Origin: Rutidosis leptorrhynchoides
Lineage: Eukaryota > Streptophyta > Magnoliopsida > Asterales > Asteraceae
Direction of reading: 5' to 3'
Assembly: GCF_046630445.1 (NCBI RefSeq)
Contig: NC_092343.1
Location: forward strand, 134,905,501 to 134,969,500
DNA length: 64,000 nt
Shown: positions 36,401 to 47,939 of the stretch, in pieces
Layout: each line of letters starts with the position of its first letter
Position numbering within the stretch: position 1 is the first letter of the stretch
The notes under the pieces: generated by a model
Told to the model about the DNA's origin: nothing
Database searches by the model: none
Seen by the model: only the letters and a program-made list of their open reading frames with translations
Translations under genes and position numbers: made by a program

Positions 36401-36986
36401 GAAACACAATTCATTCTCCAACAGCATACCATAAACAGATTTATCATTTTTTATGATGATGCATTATCAACATAAAAATATTGTGATTGATTCACAATTT
36501 GTTTTAGAAATTGATTACAAATTTTCAACACATCTTTACAAAATAAACGCCCTTATGCAAAACGGAGGGCAGATAGCGTTTGGATATATTCTGTATATGA
36601 AAATAACAAAGGCATACAAGTTTTGCTGATAAGTTGATGAGAAACAAACATATAATTTTGACAAATTATATACATTATGCCATATAAATAACAACGATTC
36701 TCAGCTTTATAAAAATAAAATGCAATGACTTTTGACGGACAGCAGATAACAAATAAAAGTTTAAAACATATGCCATATCAAAAATCAGTTCAAGGAAAAA
36801 ATCTTTTGTATAAAATGGCATATGGTATCCAAACTTTCTATAGCTAGCAATGGTTCGACACATATACAACATCAGGAATATGTTAATCATAAAAAAGCAT
36901 GGCAATTTCAAAGTGATAACAAAATATATAAATATGACAATGACACAAGTTATATATTGTTATTACAGACAAATTTCAATATGTTT
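33466..36986 (+). other. Non-coding interior of the Tat element where pol should be
   Basis: About 3.5 kb of AT-rich sequence without recognisable reverse transcriptase or integrase in any frame. A GGGCAGTGTACCCGATCGTG block at about 33523 looks repeat-like. At 35252-35272 a perfect hairpin reads TTTGGACC, loop GTAGT, GGTCCAAA. At 34681-34692 and 34781-34792 a 12 bp inverted repeat (TACTCCGTAAAT) brackets 112 bp. The right-hand part may be the 3' flank of the antisense gene. Confidence 0.5.
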
Positions 36987-39305
36987 TTAAATGGGAACTT
37001 CTAAAATATCCTTCACAGAGGAATCTTCTTTCTCACACACCTTTGCCACAGAAACAATTCTCAATGAAGAAACTTCACTTATCACAGCCTGCAATTTAGC
37101 CTCAGCATCAGGCTTGATGTGTTTTGAAATTACGGTAGGTAAAGGATCTGGTTTGTCAGGCAGGGCATTTATAATTTCTTCAACAGCATCTGAAATGTCT
37201 TTCTCTGTGGAAGCCTCCAGATACCTGTGAAAAGTTTGGCCAACAAGCCCAGAACTTAATACCTTCTGCACAAGGGCAGGAATGCCAGCCTTTAAATCAA
37301 CAACATTCTTTTCAGAAGCAGCAACAACAATAGTTTTCTCTTTAACAACACGTCTCTCTTGCTCCAACATTTTCTTCAATTCTTCAGTTTCCTTCAACAA
37401 TTTTTCCTTTTCCTCCATTACTTTCTCCTTCTCTATCCTCTCCGAAACACACTTTGTTTCCACCAGCTGCAAAGTCTCTTCTTTCTTTTTTCCCAAATCC
37501 ACTGATGTCTTCCACTTTAAATTAACTTCTTTTAAATCAACCTCCAGTTTCTTCAATTTGTTGGCATAATGAACAACATTAGCAACAATGGTTTCTTGGG
37601 CCTCCTGCATCTTAAGGTCGTGCATCACATGATGATTAATGAGCACCATTGCTGCAGCGGTAGATTGACAACTTTGTTTATGAGTCATTGTGGACAGAGA
37701 GGAAGAAAGATCAGCAATTGTGTTTGCCTGCATAACAAACATATATTCAGGATCTGTAAACAACTGAATATCATGGAGAAACGTATTTGGTCTCCTAAAT
37801 TTGCAAAGTTTACCTTTAGAAATTTAACAAAACTGTCAGACTTATTAACAGGATCCTCAAGAAAACTTCTTAAACCAGACAGTGGCACAGGAGAAGGCGG
37901 TTGAGAAGATGAAGAAGATTGTGTTGTACCAGTTCTTTTGGAAGTTAAGGGGTTAGTCAGAGGTGGTGTCTCAAAGGTGTCATCATTGGTTTCCTCATCG
38001 TCATCATCATCATTATCATCCTCAGCATCAACAGTTTTATTACTTTCATCATTATCAACACCAGCAGTGGTTTCATCATCTTCTTCTGGCAGAATAAATC
38101 CTATACAATGAAAAGACATGAGCATGCAGTTAACATCAAAGCATTTTGCATAACTCATTAAAAGGCATAAGTAAAAATCATACTTCTTTTCTTTGATTTT
38201 TCAGATGCTTCACCTGCTGCACGCTTCCACACACGCTTTGTGCGCTTACCAATTTTTTTGCGCCAGACAGTTTGGTGGTGGTCTCAATGATTTCTACGTC
38301 AGACGAAGAAGGTTGTGCAACACTGCCACCTTCGCCTTCCGTAGGCCGTTTAGGACTTTTTAGTTTCTGCTCGAACTCAACATCCTTTATTTTATCAGTT
38401 TCAAGCTCAGCAGTAGTTTTTGCTCGTTCGGTTACAGAAAGGGGATCCAAATTGGCTTTCTGAAAAGACCTGTAAACATGCATTTCTTCTTCTTCGGCAG
38501 AAGCAAACAGAAAAAACATATAAGGATACATATACTCATGATAACATAATTTCAACATAATATATTCATAAAGGTGCCTACCACGGACTTTCCAATGCAG
38601 CACTGGCACATATCCAATCCGCCAGTTATCACTCATATTACAGAGAACTATAATGGCTTCATTATCAGCATATGAACGTTGTGGAAGTTCCAGTGCCTTT
38701 CAGTCTTCAACCATTGTCCTCTCATCATCCGATAAAGTGATCGATTTACTCACTCCTATTTTTGTTTTCCTCCATTTGTGGACATTTGCCCAAGCATCTT
38801 TAATGACCCTTTCGTTAACAAAAAAGTAGGGCTCTTTCCAATTTTTTAAAGAAGATTCTTTTGCCCCAGTAAAAGCCTTATTTTGCTTACATTCAAATGT
38901 GTACCAACATTTACTCACCAATCGAGTTCTAAATAACTCTTGAAAAACATTTATACTTGGCACTCTACCTAGAGCGTTACAATACATCTCAAAAAGAATA
39001 ATTTTTTGCATCCCAAGTGGATGAACTTGGCTGAGATCATTCCCGTAGTGGGCAAGAATTTCTTGAAGAAATACAGAAGGAGGAATACGAAGATTACCTA
39101 TAGTTAGTTGCAGTTTATACAGCATGATCATCTTTTTAGGGGGTTTGTTAGCCCAATCACTTGTAGAAGGAACCATGGGGTTCAATAATCTAAGATTCCT
39201 ATGATCTATACATAATTTATCTATTTCTGCTTCAGTTATGCTAGAAGCAATAGTACTCACATCGCGATTATCTTTCTGGGAAGAGGTGCTGCTAGATTCG
39301 GCCAT
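36987..39305 (-). pseudogene. Antisense additional gene of the Tat element (PF04195-like plus coiled coil), one stop
   Basis: A minus-strand gene with recognisable exons. Exon 1 (39305 to about 38582) starts MAESSSTSSQKDN and carries PPSVFLQEILAHYGNDLSQ, then HPLGMQKIILFEMYCNALGR, resembling the putative gypsy-type transposase domain PF04195. An in-frame TGA lies at 38700-38702. Predicted introns follow CCGTG (GTAGGC donor), AAAGAA (GTATGA donor) and TTTCTAAAG (GTAAAC donor). The middle exons are acidic (DDNDDDDDEE). The last exon, about 37759-36990, has a long coiled coil (VEEKEKLLKETEELKKMLEQ region). Function unknown. Extra ORFs antisense to pol near the 3' LTR are known in plant Tat/Ogre elements, and the position here fits. 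Better preserved than gag. Confidence 0.75.
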
Positions 39306-39453
39306 GGTAGTACACAAAACAAAGCAATACAAACACAAGAGAAGGATAAGCGAGAACTGACCTTGAACAAATTAAATGCTATATGAGTAATTGCAGATAT
39401 CTTCAAAGCAAATGATCAGTTTTCGGAAAAGGAAAAATGAAAGGGGAACGGAT

Positions 39454-39461
39454 TATTTATA
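39454..39461 (-). promoter_or_regulatory. Candidate TATA box of the antisense gene
   Basis: The minus strand reads GATTATAAATAATCC about 150 nt upstream of the antisense ATG (39305), between it and the 3' LTR. This suggests transcription independent of the LTR. Confidence 0.5.
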
Positions 39462-39700
39462 ATCAAATTGGTGGACGATGAAAGGATGAGATCAAGCCAC
39501 GTGTATGAACCAGATTAATTGGCCAAAAATTTAAATTTCGAAAATTAATCAAAAAGATTTTTGGGGGCAAATTCATAATTAGGAATATGACGTCAACACA
39601 GAAAATCAGACGGCTACAACAGTTTTGTGTCTTCGAGGAAAAAGACATCTTTTATTTTTTAGTTTAATGAGTTTATTTTTTGCAAAAATAAAGACATTAA

Positions 39701-39712
39701 ACTGGGGGGACT
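39701..39712 (+). other. Polypurine tract of the Tat element
   Basis: ACTGGGGGGACT lies immediately before the 3' LTR start at 39713. Confidence 0.7.
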
Positions 39713-40323
39713 TAATGGTGTATCCTAGGGGATACACGCATAAAAACACCATTTTTATAAAGAAAAATGGATCAAAGAGCACAAAAGATAACAATATTTG
39801 GCGGTTTCTAGCATTTGCCGCGCAGCGTACAGCATGCCGCCCAGCGTCAAACGTAAGCCCTGCAGGCAGCTTCTATGCTTAAGCCCTTATACTAGGTGCG
39901 TGAACAACACGCAACCACGTCATCAATACCGAAGTCGGTTCCGTCTATTTAGCACAACAGAATTAATCAGCGATTGACCCGTGTATCCCGAGAATTTCGG
40001 ACATTCCGTGCCTATAACTAGACCCATGGGTCACTGTATTTATCATCTGAACTTCAGTCAGAGAGAAGTACAATTTCTCTCTCACATAGTTCTTTCTCAC
40101 TCTAAACGCACATTAGCCGCTTAGCAGCAATACACTAGACGGATCAATTACAAATTGATCCCTAGACTGTTTGAGACCACCCCACAGATCTCTCATCCGT
40201 GTTCCGGGTCTGCAGAGATTATTTCTCGAGGGCAAACATCATTTAGCATCATACTCTCCAGGCTAAGTAGCTATTGTCTTGTACTGGTAACTTACAGCCG
40301 CTACACGGAAAATCGTACCAATA
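39713..40323 (+). repeat. 3' LTR of the Tat element (611 bp)
   Basis: Begins TAATGGTGTATCC and ends CGTACCAATA. It pairs with 30517-31109. Confidence 0.9.
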
Positions 40324-40328
40324 GGGTC

Positions 40329-40837
40329 AAAATGGGTAATGCTTTTCGGGACGGTTTGAAATGAAATAAATTCATTCACATTTATTTTAAGTATATTTTT
40401 TTAGGTTCGTAGAGGAAACTTACCTAGCGACAACCAAATTAGGTCCCACTAGCGAGTAAAACCCATGGTTGATGACTCTGCCGACCGACGAGACCCGTAA
40501 CCCGGTGAAATGCGCACATTGAAACCCCTCCAGTTAAGAGCACAATTAATTCAATCTTGAAAATTACCAAGAATTGAACATTAATTGTGCATATAATTAC
40601 TAATATCCATGTATGTATATGTATAAGACATAGATGAAAATCCACACATGCATAGAAACAAAAATCAACGAAAACGGTGAACGTACCAAGAATTCCCGTA
40701 TAATAAGATCAAGGCACATCAGTATGTTGAATCCTGATTAAATTAAAGTTTTAGGATTATCAATAATGCTATATTCCTCCCATTTAGTTTGTCCCCATAC
40801 CAAGTCACGTATCCTAAAATTCAAATGCCCCTAATCG
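40329..40837. other. Spacer with no recognised feature
   Basis: About 510 bp between the Tat element and the next SINE. I see no coding homology, tRNA-like signal or terminal repeat. Confidence 0.5.
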
Positions 40838-40855
40838 ATGACTTTAGCTACTCCT

Positions 40856-41179
40856 TTTTTTTGGACAACGATTTAGATCACCCGAGGGGGACTATACCAC
40901 CCGTTGCGATCATCTCTTGTTTTGACTGTGCCGATGCAGCGATGATAACCTCGCCCCCATCGTTGCCCGGGAGGAAACCTTGAAACTGATCCAAGGGCAC
41001 GACCAAGTAAAATCCCCCTCTCCTTTACCCCCTCCCCAAACAATATGGGAAATGTGCCATGGGTGGATAATTCATGGCAGAGATGAAATTGTGTTTTTTA
41101 ATATCTAACCAACGGGGTCGAACTCCTGACATCCTCTAAATGAGGTAGGCCACCAACCGCTGGACCACATCACAACTTA
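40856..41179 (-). mobile_element. tRNA-derived SINE (family 2), second copy with target duplications
   Basis: A 324 bp copy of the SINE at 1601-1923, here on the minus strand, with an oligo(A) tail (plus-strand TTTTTTTT at its left end). It is bounded by an 18 bp duplication ATGACTTTAGCTACTCCT at 40838-40855 and 41180-41197. It aligns end to end with the first copy, with scattered substitutions. Confidence 0.9.
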
Positions 41180-41410
41180 ATGACTTTAGCTACTCCTAAT
41201 CCAGCTATTAGCTGCAACTTAACATTTGATACACGAGATTATGAGCACATATGTCATACCCCGTCCAAAATCTTCATGAACGAATACAATAACATCTGGT
41301 ACCATCGCAGTGAACGGACCTCTATATGCCCTGAATGACTCCATGTAATATGAGCAAATGCACAGCGGAAGGTTTCTTTCATACTTGAGAATAAACATGC
41401 TTTAAAGTGT

Positions 41411-41423
41411 CAACCAAAGGTTG
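41411..41423 (-). other. Conserved LTR hairpin (module 1), C
   Basis: Minus strand CAACC, loop TTT, GGTTG, then ACACTTTAAAGCATG and TTTATTCTCAAGTA. Relative to B and T the loop-closing pair is C-G instead of A-T. Confidence 0.7.
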
Positions 41424-41867
41424 GTGAGTTCATAAGTTTATCATAAAACAATAAAATTCATCATTTTGATAGACCACAAGATTTAAATCCTGCATGGTAC
41501 AAATGGGCCCGAATCCTATACCCACCTGTAATGTACATGCGATATCTTTTAAATACAGTACACATTTCTCGTGTACGAAATCATCTTTCATAAATCTTAG
41601 TAACCGTACACATGTCTCGTGTACAAAAATAACATACACATAACCTGTGTATAAAATCATTCTCTCAATACATAACATTCACATCAATTGGTGGCAATTA
41701 TCATGTCCACATAATTCAATGGTGGCAAGTATCATGTCCACATAATTCAATGGTGGCAATTATCATGTCCACATAATTCAATAATAATCTGCAGAACTTC
41801 TGTCTGCAAAATAATTCATTCGAGGAATGTTTTGCTTGTGTCTATTTCGTCAAACATTTATAAAAGC

Positions 41868-42085
41868 ATTTCATGTATTCGCAGTTCAAAATGAATTTCA
41901 AAAGCATTTAAATAAAGCAGTTGTAAAAGTAGCACATGTATTCTCAGTCCCAAAAATGTAAAGAGTAAAAGGGAATCAAATGAACTCACGAATATAAGTA
42001 TTGTAAAACAGTTAATAAAGCATTTGCATGTATTCTCAGCCCAAAAACGTAAAGAGTAAAAAGGGAGCATATGAAACTCACCTAA
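41868..42085 (-). repeat. Module 2 present two to three times in tandem in LTR C
   Basis: The plus-strand blocks CATGTATTCGCAG (about 41873), CATGTATTCTCAGTCCC (about 41935) and CATGTATTCTCAGCCC (about 42026) recur. The last two are followed by AAAGAGTAAAA, GGGA(A/G) and AACTCAC. Single copies occur in the B, T and F LTRs. Confidence 0.65.
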
Positions 42086-42194
42086 TGTATTTTGTAGTAA
42101 AAATACATATGACTATATTGAACAAGTGTAAGGTTGGCCTTGGATTCACGAACCTATAACATTTGTATATTTATCAATATTCATGGTTATAATA

Positions 42195-42332
<138 letters not shown>

Positions 42333-43033
42333 TTATTAGTTAAATCCTTTTTATGATAATAATATATATATGTTTCGTATATTTGTTTTGTACATAAAAA
42401 TATCAATTTTTTTGTCATGTTAAATGTATTAGATATATTTATATATAAATATCATTTGTTTGTTAGTACTATGATAATATGTTAAGTGATAATAATAATA
42501 GTAATAATAGTACTAATATTATTAATAATGATAATAGTATTAATAATTCTATAAATGATAATACTAACGATATCTTTTATAATAAGTCTCATAATAATGA
42601 TAATAATGATACTAGTAGTAAATAATAATTTTAATAATAATATAGTTTGTAAAAATAATAATTTTTAATAATAACAATACTTATGTTAATCATAATCAAA
42701 ATCTTCATGGTAAATTTCTAAATTAATAACTAAAGCTTCTATAACATCAATTTGTAATCCTAGTCATAATAATAATATATTATCGTACTTATAATAAATT
42801 TACATATACATAATAATCATACTTGTAATCAATTTATAATCGTAATTTAGTCATTATTATCTTTAACATGCAATACCAAATTATATTTGTAAATAAAATC
42901 TATAATAGCTTATATCATAATCCTATTAATAATAATAATACTTATATTAATAAAAATGATAATTCTAAAATTTTATAATAATACTTATAATGATAATGAA
43001 AGGATAACAACAATATTAACAATAATTATTTAC

Positions 43034-43127
<94 letters not shown>
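43034..43127. repeat. (AAT)n microsatellite, about 94 bp
   Basis: A pure trinucleotide run in LTR C, next to the tRNA-like block, as in LTR F. Confidence 0.95.
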
Positions 43128-43177
43128 GAAATATAAAATAAAAGTGTATATACCCTTTAAAAAAGCTTTTCCAATAA

Positions 43178-43250
43178 AATTTGCCCGAGACCAAGCTCGA
43201 ACCCGCGACCTCTCGCTCGCCCACAAACACGACTAACCACTCCACTGCTA
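43178..43250 (-). other. tRNA-like (Pol III A/B box) block in LTR C
   Basis: The minus strand has the A-box-like TGGAGTGGTTAG and, about 30 bp on, the B-box-like GGGTTCGAGCTTGG, then a T-rich stretch and (ATT)n. It is too degenerate at the acceptor stem to call a real tRNA gene. The F LTR has a matching block in the same relative place (60651-60722). Confidence 0.55.
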
Positions 43251-45117
43251 GTAACTTCTTCGAATTATTTTCTTCACTTAATTATTCTACACCAAATCTC
43301 GGTCCACAAAAGAAGAAGGGATTCGGTCCAACTAGCAATTTATGGCCCAAGCAATCAATATCCATAAATCCACTTTGATAAAGCCCAACGAACAAACTAA
43401 ATCGTGGCCCAAGATAGATTAAAACAATTACCAAGGCCCAATGCATTAGTGTCTAGCCTTGTGATTTTAAGAGTGTCGACCGATTCATAGAGTGGGATTG
43501 AATGGTTCGTACAAGTCGGCCACCACAGGGGACCATGCAAAATTCGTTTAATATAATTCCAAATGCTTTGACCAAGTAACAAGTAATACATGGCCCCAAA
43601 ATTCATTAACCGTTTATTTATATATATATACATATCTGCATCTATATTGGATTCCCCTTTTCCCTTAAATTGATATTTAAACACCCACATGTTTATTAAA
43701 TCAATCCACCCACTAATCCATTCGCTAAGTAAAAGAAAAGGGGTACGGTTGTCATCTTAATAAAATAAACATAGTGGAAGTAGGTATCACTTTGCAGCAG
43801 TCCTATAAGACTAACCATACATCATCATTCAAATTTTATCTTTTCATCTATTGTCTCTTAATCACCTCATTATTTATCATCATCATCATCCATTTCCTAT
43901 TCGTGTAGAGCAATAAGGATGTATGCATTTAGCAGCAGACCACGGGGAGAAAGAAAAGAAGAAAAAATTAAATAAACTTTGGCGGTAATCTTTGGTGGTT
44001 GTGATCGTGAAATAGAAAGAACAAACGCAGCCAAAGCTGCTGTCGAACAGCAGTGACAGAAGCTGTAACAACCAACCGGCTGTAGTATAAACAGAAGAAA
44101 ATAAGTGGTTGTAGCAGTCGACGGATTGGTTGATTTGAGTTGTATAAGTTTAGAGTGATGATTGAAGTCTAACAGGAATTCAAAAGAACTAGATTGATAC
44201 GCGAGAAAAAGAAACCCTAGTTAAATAATTAGCAGCGAGCAGGTTGATTTATGGTGGTTCGTTGAAAAAAGAAAACTGCAACCGTAATATTTTTATAATG
44301 GTGGTGGTTATCTGGTAACACAACACAACGGCAGTTCAATGGTTGTGTTCGTTTTGATTTTGGTTGTACTTGAACAAAAGCAATCTATTAGTTTGTTATG
44401 ATGACGATGGTGTGGGGTAACGAACAAGAAAACATGATAAAAAAAATACATGGTTTTGGTTGTGCTCGATCAAAACAGGAAATAGTTGTAGTAGTAGCAT
44501 AAGTGTGTTTTTAGGGTGTGTTTTGAGGTGACGTTTTAGGGTGGTTACGGTGAGGATCAAAATGGGTTCGATGATAATGAATCGAAGTTGGTTGATGGTT
44601 GAAACCGTAAGGGAAGAATTAAGGTAAAGTAGTGACGGTTTGGTTGTTTTCAATGGTGATGATTATTGTCGCAGGGGGGGTTGGTCAAATAGTAATAAAT
44701 CAAGTATGGGTCTCGGATCATCTAAACCACAAGGAAATTTCAGTTTTTAAGCTCGTGGTGGATGGTGATTTCAATTAACAGAAAGACAGAAATATTAAAG
44801 AGAAGAAGATAGATGGATCACGAAAAAGATGGTGATGGTGTTTCATGTTGGTTTAATTGTTGTTGCTAAATATGTGTATCAGCTTCATGTTGGTTTAATG
44901 ATAATGGTTTTTCAATTTGTGATTAATGTAGAAAGATTGAGTAGGTGATGGTCGACAAGAAAATCAAAGGGAAGGACAGAAGAATAATTAAAAAATCAAA
45001 AGTAGATATAGATATGTAACTAATCTTTAGGCATAAAAACAATTCCTAAAACAGTTGACAATGAAAGGAACTGGTTTTGATTCTTGAATGTGTTATAATA
45101 CGGTTTAATATACAGTA

Positions 45118-45121
<4 letters not shown>

Positions 45122-45197
<76 letters not shown>
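45122..45197. repeat. (AT)n microsatellite, about 76 bp
   Basis: A pure AT run in LTR C, followed by AT-rich low-complexity sequence to about 45470. Confidence 0.95.
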
Positions 45198-45202
<5 letters not shown>

Positions 45203-45747
45203 TATTCATAATTAATAATTAATAATTATAATTACATCAAAATACTAATAATAATCATAATAACATAAATTATGATTTTACTACTAATTATAATAACAAT
45301 GATATTATTAATATTGATACCAATAATATTAGTATCAATAATATTACAACAAATAAAATGTATCAAATTTCATATTTAATTATAATATTCAATACTATTA
45401 ATAGTACTGATATTAATATTAACATAAATATTAATATTAATAATGAACAAATAATAATAACAATTTTAGTATAACAACTTATATATTTAACTTGTTTAAT
45501 TCTGATGACTAAATTGTACTTTATTATTTCCAATTATTATTTAAACTTATATTTATATATATATACACACACATATTTATTTACAGCAATCGTTCATGAA
45601 TGTCGGGAACAGTCGAAGGGTAATTGCATATATGAAAATAGTTCAAAAATTTTAGAGACTCAACATTACAATCTTTGCTTATCGTGTCGAAATCCTATAA
45701 AGATTAAGTTTAAATTTGGTCGAAAATTCTCGGGTCGTCACAACATA

Positions 45748-46163
45748 AACTGAATAACGCCAATTCTATGGCCCACCTCACATAATATCTCTTGAACCCA
45801 CATTGCCATGGTTGATGTACTTCTAGGCCCTTTGGTTGAAATAGTATGTTACGCCTGTCACATTTTATGGAATATAACTTAGACCAACTAATTCTGATTT
45901 TGACCGACATTGACCAATTAACTACTCAGATTTTGAAAAATCGGACCGAACGGTTCTTAAAAAGGAGTAATCGGCGTTACTTGGGAGTTTCACAACACTG
46001 CTACTATCAAACATGAACCAGAATATATTTAGCAATTATGATATAAAAAAAAATAAAAAATAATAAAAAATAAAAAAAAAACCAAAAAGAACATAACAAA
46101 TTTTAGATAAAGAGTAAATTAATGATACATACCGAACCAGGAGTGAAGGACTCAATGTAGCTG
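45748..46163. other. Spacer with no recognised feature
   Basis: About 416 bp between solo LTR C and LTR D, with an A-rich stretch at 46045-46085. No gene or repeat end seen. Confidence 0.5.
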
Positions 46164-46392
46164 TGTAACACCCTGATTTTTTTTATCACAGCGAAAGTAC
46201 TTGAAATTACCAAAATAACTTTTGTTAATGTTTACAAAACATAGTCTATATTCCAACATTCATTACAGCTTTAAAAAACGACGGTGTTACTTGAAAACAG
46301 TACAAGATAATAAACACATCATGGTTAAGCACATAGTTAAACATGTCTTTTAACCAGTCCGCAACTCCCGTCCTAACCAACAGTACCTAAAC

Positions 46393-47493
46393 CTGCAAGG
46401 GATGGAAATGTGGGGGAATTAGCACAACTACTAAGCGAATGGATACTATCTAACAGACTAAGCATAAGTAATTAAACATGCAAGGGTCACAGATATGCTA
46501 ACGTCCTGAACTAGCATATAACAACAACTGACAATATGAGGATTTTCGGCTTGTACGAGCACACGACTTAGCTGATCAGGCTACAGTCTACCGATAGTCT
46601 GCTTTACTGAATCCAGTGCATAATCGTCCAGACGCAACACATGCGTCCTTCTATGCTATACTAAATAATCGATAACATCATGACCTGACCAGGCTACCAC
46701 GGTCGACCTCACACAAACCCTACCTTGCCGCCTCGGTGGGTTCCCAACCTTGTCAGCTACTTAATACTCTATCCGGAGATAGACCCACTCACCGAATATC
46801 AGCAACTAGCTCAGATAATCCATCACCGAGCTGCTTCCTTATCCTTATCCTTATCACCTGAACATAAGCAAATCTAGTTAGTTTCTGTCCGTTAGCACAA
46901 AAAAGCACTATACAGCAAATTAGTATCAAAAGCGCCACTAAAAAGTCTACTCAACACTTATGCATTTTTAGAATTTACATTCTGATTATCATAAGTCACA
47001 CGGGTAACATAAAATCTAGAAAACAACCTAATTAAAGAATAATACAGCACTACTCTACATCCGTACGGTTGCACAATAATCCGTACGGTTACAAGTACAT
47101 CTATACAGTTACATCATGTATTCGTACGGTTGCACACTCACTGCCTGGTTGCACCAATACCACTGCATCTGTACGGTTGCACATTCACTCATACGGTTGC
47201 ATATCGTATCTGTACGGTCGCAAGCTGCATTCGTACGGTTGTGTTCATCGAGCAGCAGCAGTAGAAACTAACGGGTTTCGAACTAAAATCACTCAAATCT
47301 CGATCTTGGACTAGTTTTTGACCTCAAAACTGACCATAACTTGTACACAAAACATTTAGAAGTATAAACCTACAAGTTTTGAGCCAAAACAACACCAATT
47401 TAAGCATTATGACACCAAAATCACATTTATCAAACTTCTAACTTCAAACCTAAATAAAACACTGATTTGGACATGAAATCACACAAATCTTAC
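46393..47493 (-). other. Candidate LTR-embedded intron in D (1,101 nt)
   Basis: Minus-strand donor-like CAAG/GTAAGA at 47493 and acceptor-like CATCCCTTGCAG/GT ending at 46393. The same arrangement occurs in E with almost the same length (1,104 nt). Confidence 0.45.
47060..47240. repeat. CGTACGGTTGCA motif array in LTR D
   Basis: About eight irregularly spaced copies of CGTACGGTTGCA or near variants at roughly 20-30 bp intervals. Several include the palindrome CCGTACGG. Confidence 0.75.
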
Positions 47494-47939
47494 CTTGATA
47501 GACTCACAATGACACAACGAAATTGTAACATCCTCAATCGTTCAAGTTGTAAGATTACTAAAATGCCCTTAAGTGTATGTTGTGTTTATATATGCTTTTA
47601 TTTTTATTTAATGTTTATTATTATTTAATGATGTGGTTAGGACCAGTTTGTGATAAGGGTCACGGAACATGTTTGTTTATTTAATTTAGACTTTGTTTGG
47701 GTTGCCAAATGATGTACGAAAGATATCAGATAACTGATAAATACCCGTGTGTTGCACAGTGTGGGAATTAAACCCACTTTTGAAGTCTAGAGCTGGTCAT
47801 TTCTTTCATTTTCCAGATTCTTCCCAAACCACCCCGTTCTTCATCTTCTCCAACTACCAAAACCCTAGATCTAAATCCTTGTTCTTGAGCTCAAATCTTT
47901 CTTACTATATTGTTCTTGTGATTTACTGATTCTAACAAG

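Larger units (their letters stand above)
30517..40323 (+). mobile_element. Tat-lineage Ty3/gypsy element, polymerase lost, antisense gene retained
   Basis: 5' LTR 30517-31109, decayed gag-protease 31111-33465, non-coding 33466-36986, antisense gene 36987-39305, polypurine tract 39701-39712, 3' LTR 39713-40323. The flanking duplication is GGGTC (30512-30516 and 40324-40328). With these boundaries the LTRs begin TAATGG and end CCAACA (5' copy) or CCAATA (3' copy), an unusual TA start. No reverse transcriptase, RNase H or integrase is present. Confidence 0.85.
46164..47523 (-). mobile_element. LTR D, minus orientation, split by element E
   Basis: The plus strand starts TGTAACACCCTGATT (the 3' terminus of a minus-strand LTR). 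It is distantly related to the E LTR, sharing the T-rich end, the AATTCCCC...GCAGG acceptor-like block and the CAAGGTAAGA donor-like site. Its 5' part is missing because E inserted at 47524. It includes a repeat array at 47060-47240. Confidence 0.75.

Noticed and set aside
42956..43245. Poly-Asn, poly-Tyr and poly-Leu ORFs
   Set aside because: Translation of the (AAT)n microsatellite.
47060..47240. Centromeric or telomeric satellite
   Set aside because: The array is short, degenerate and confined to one LTR.
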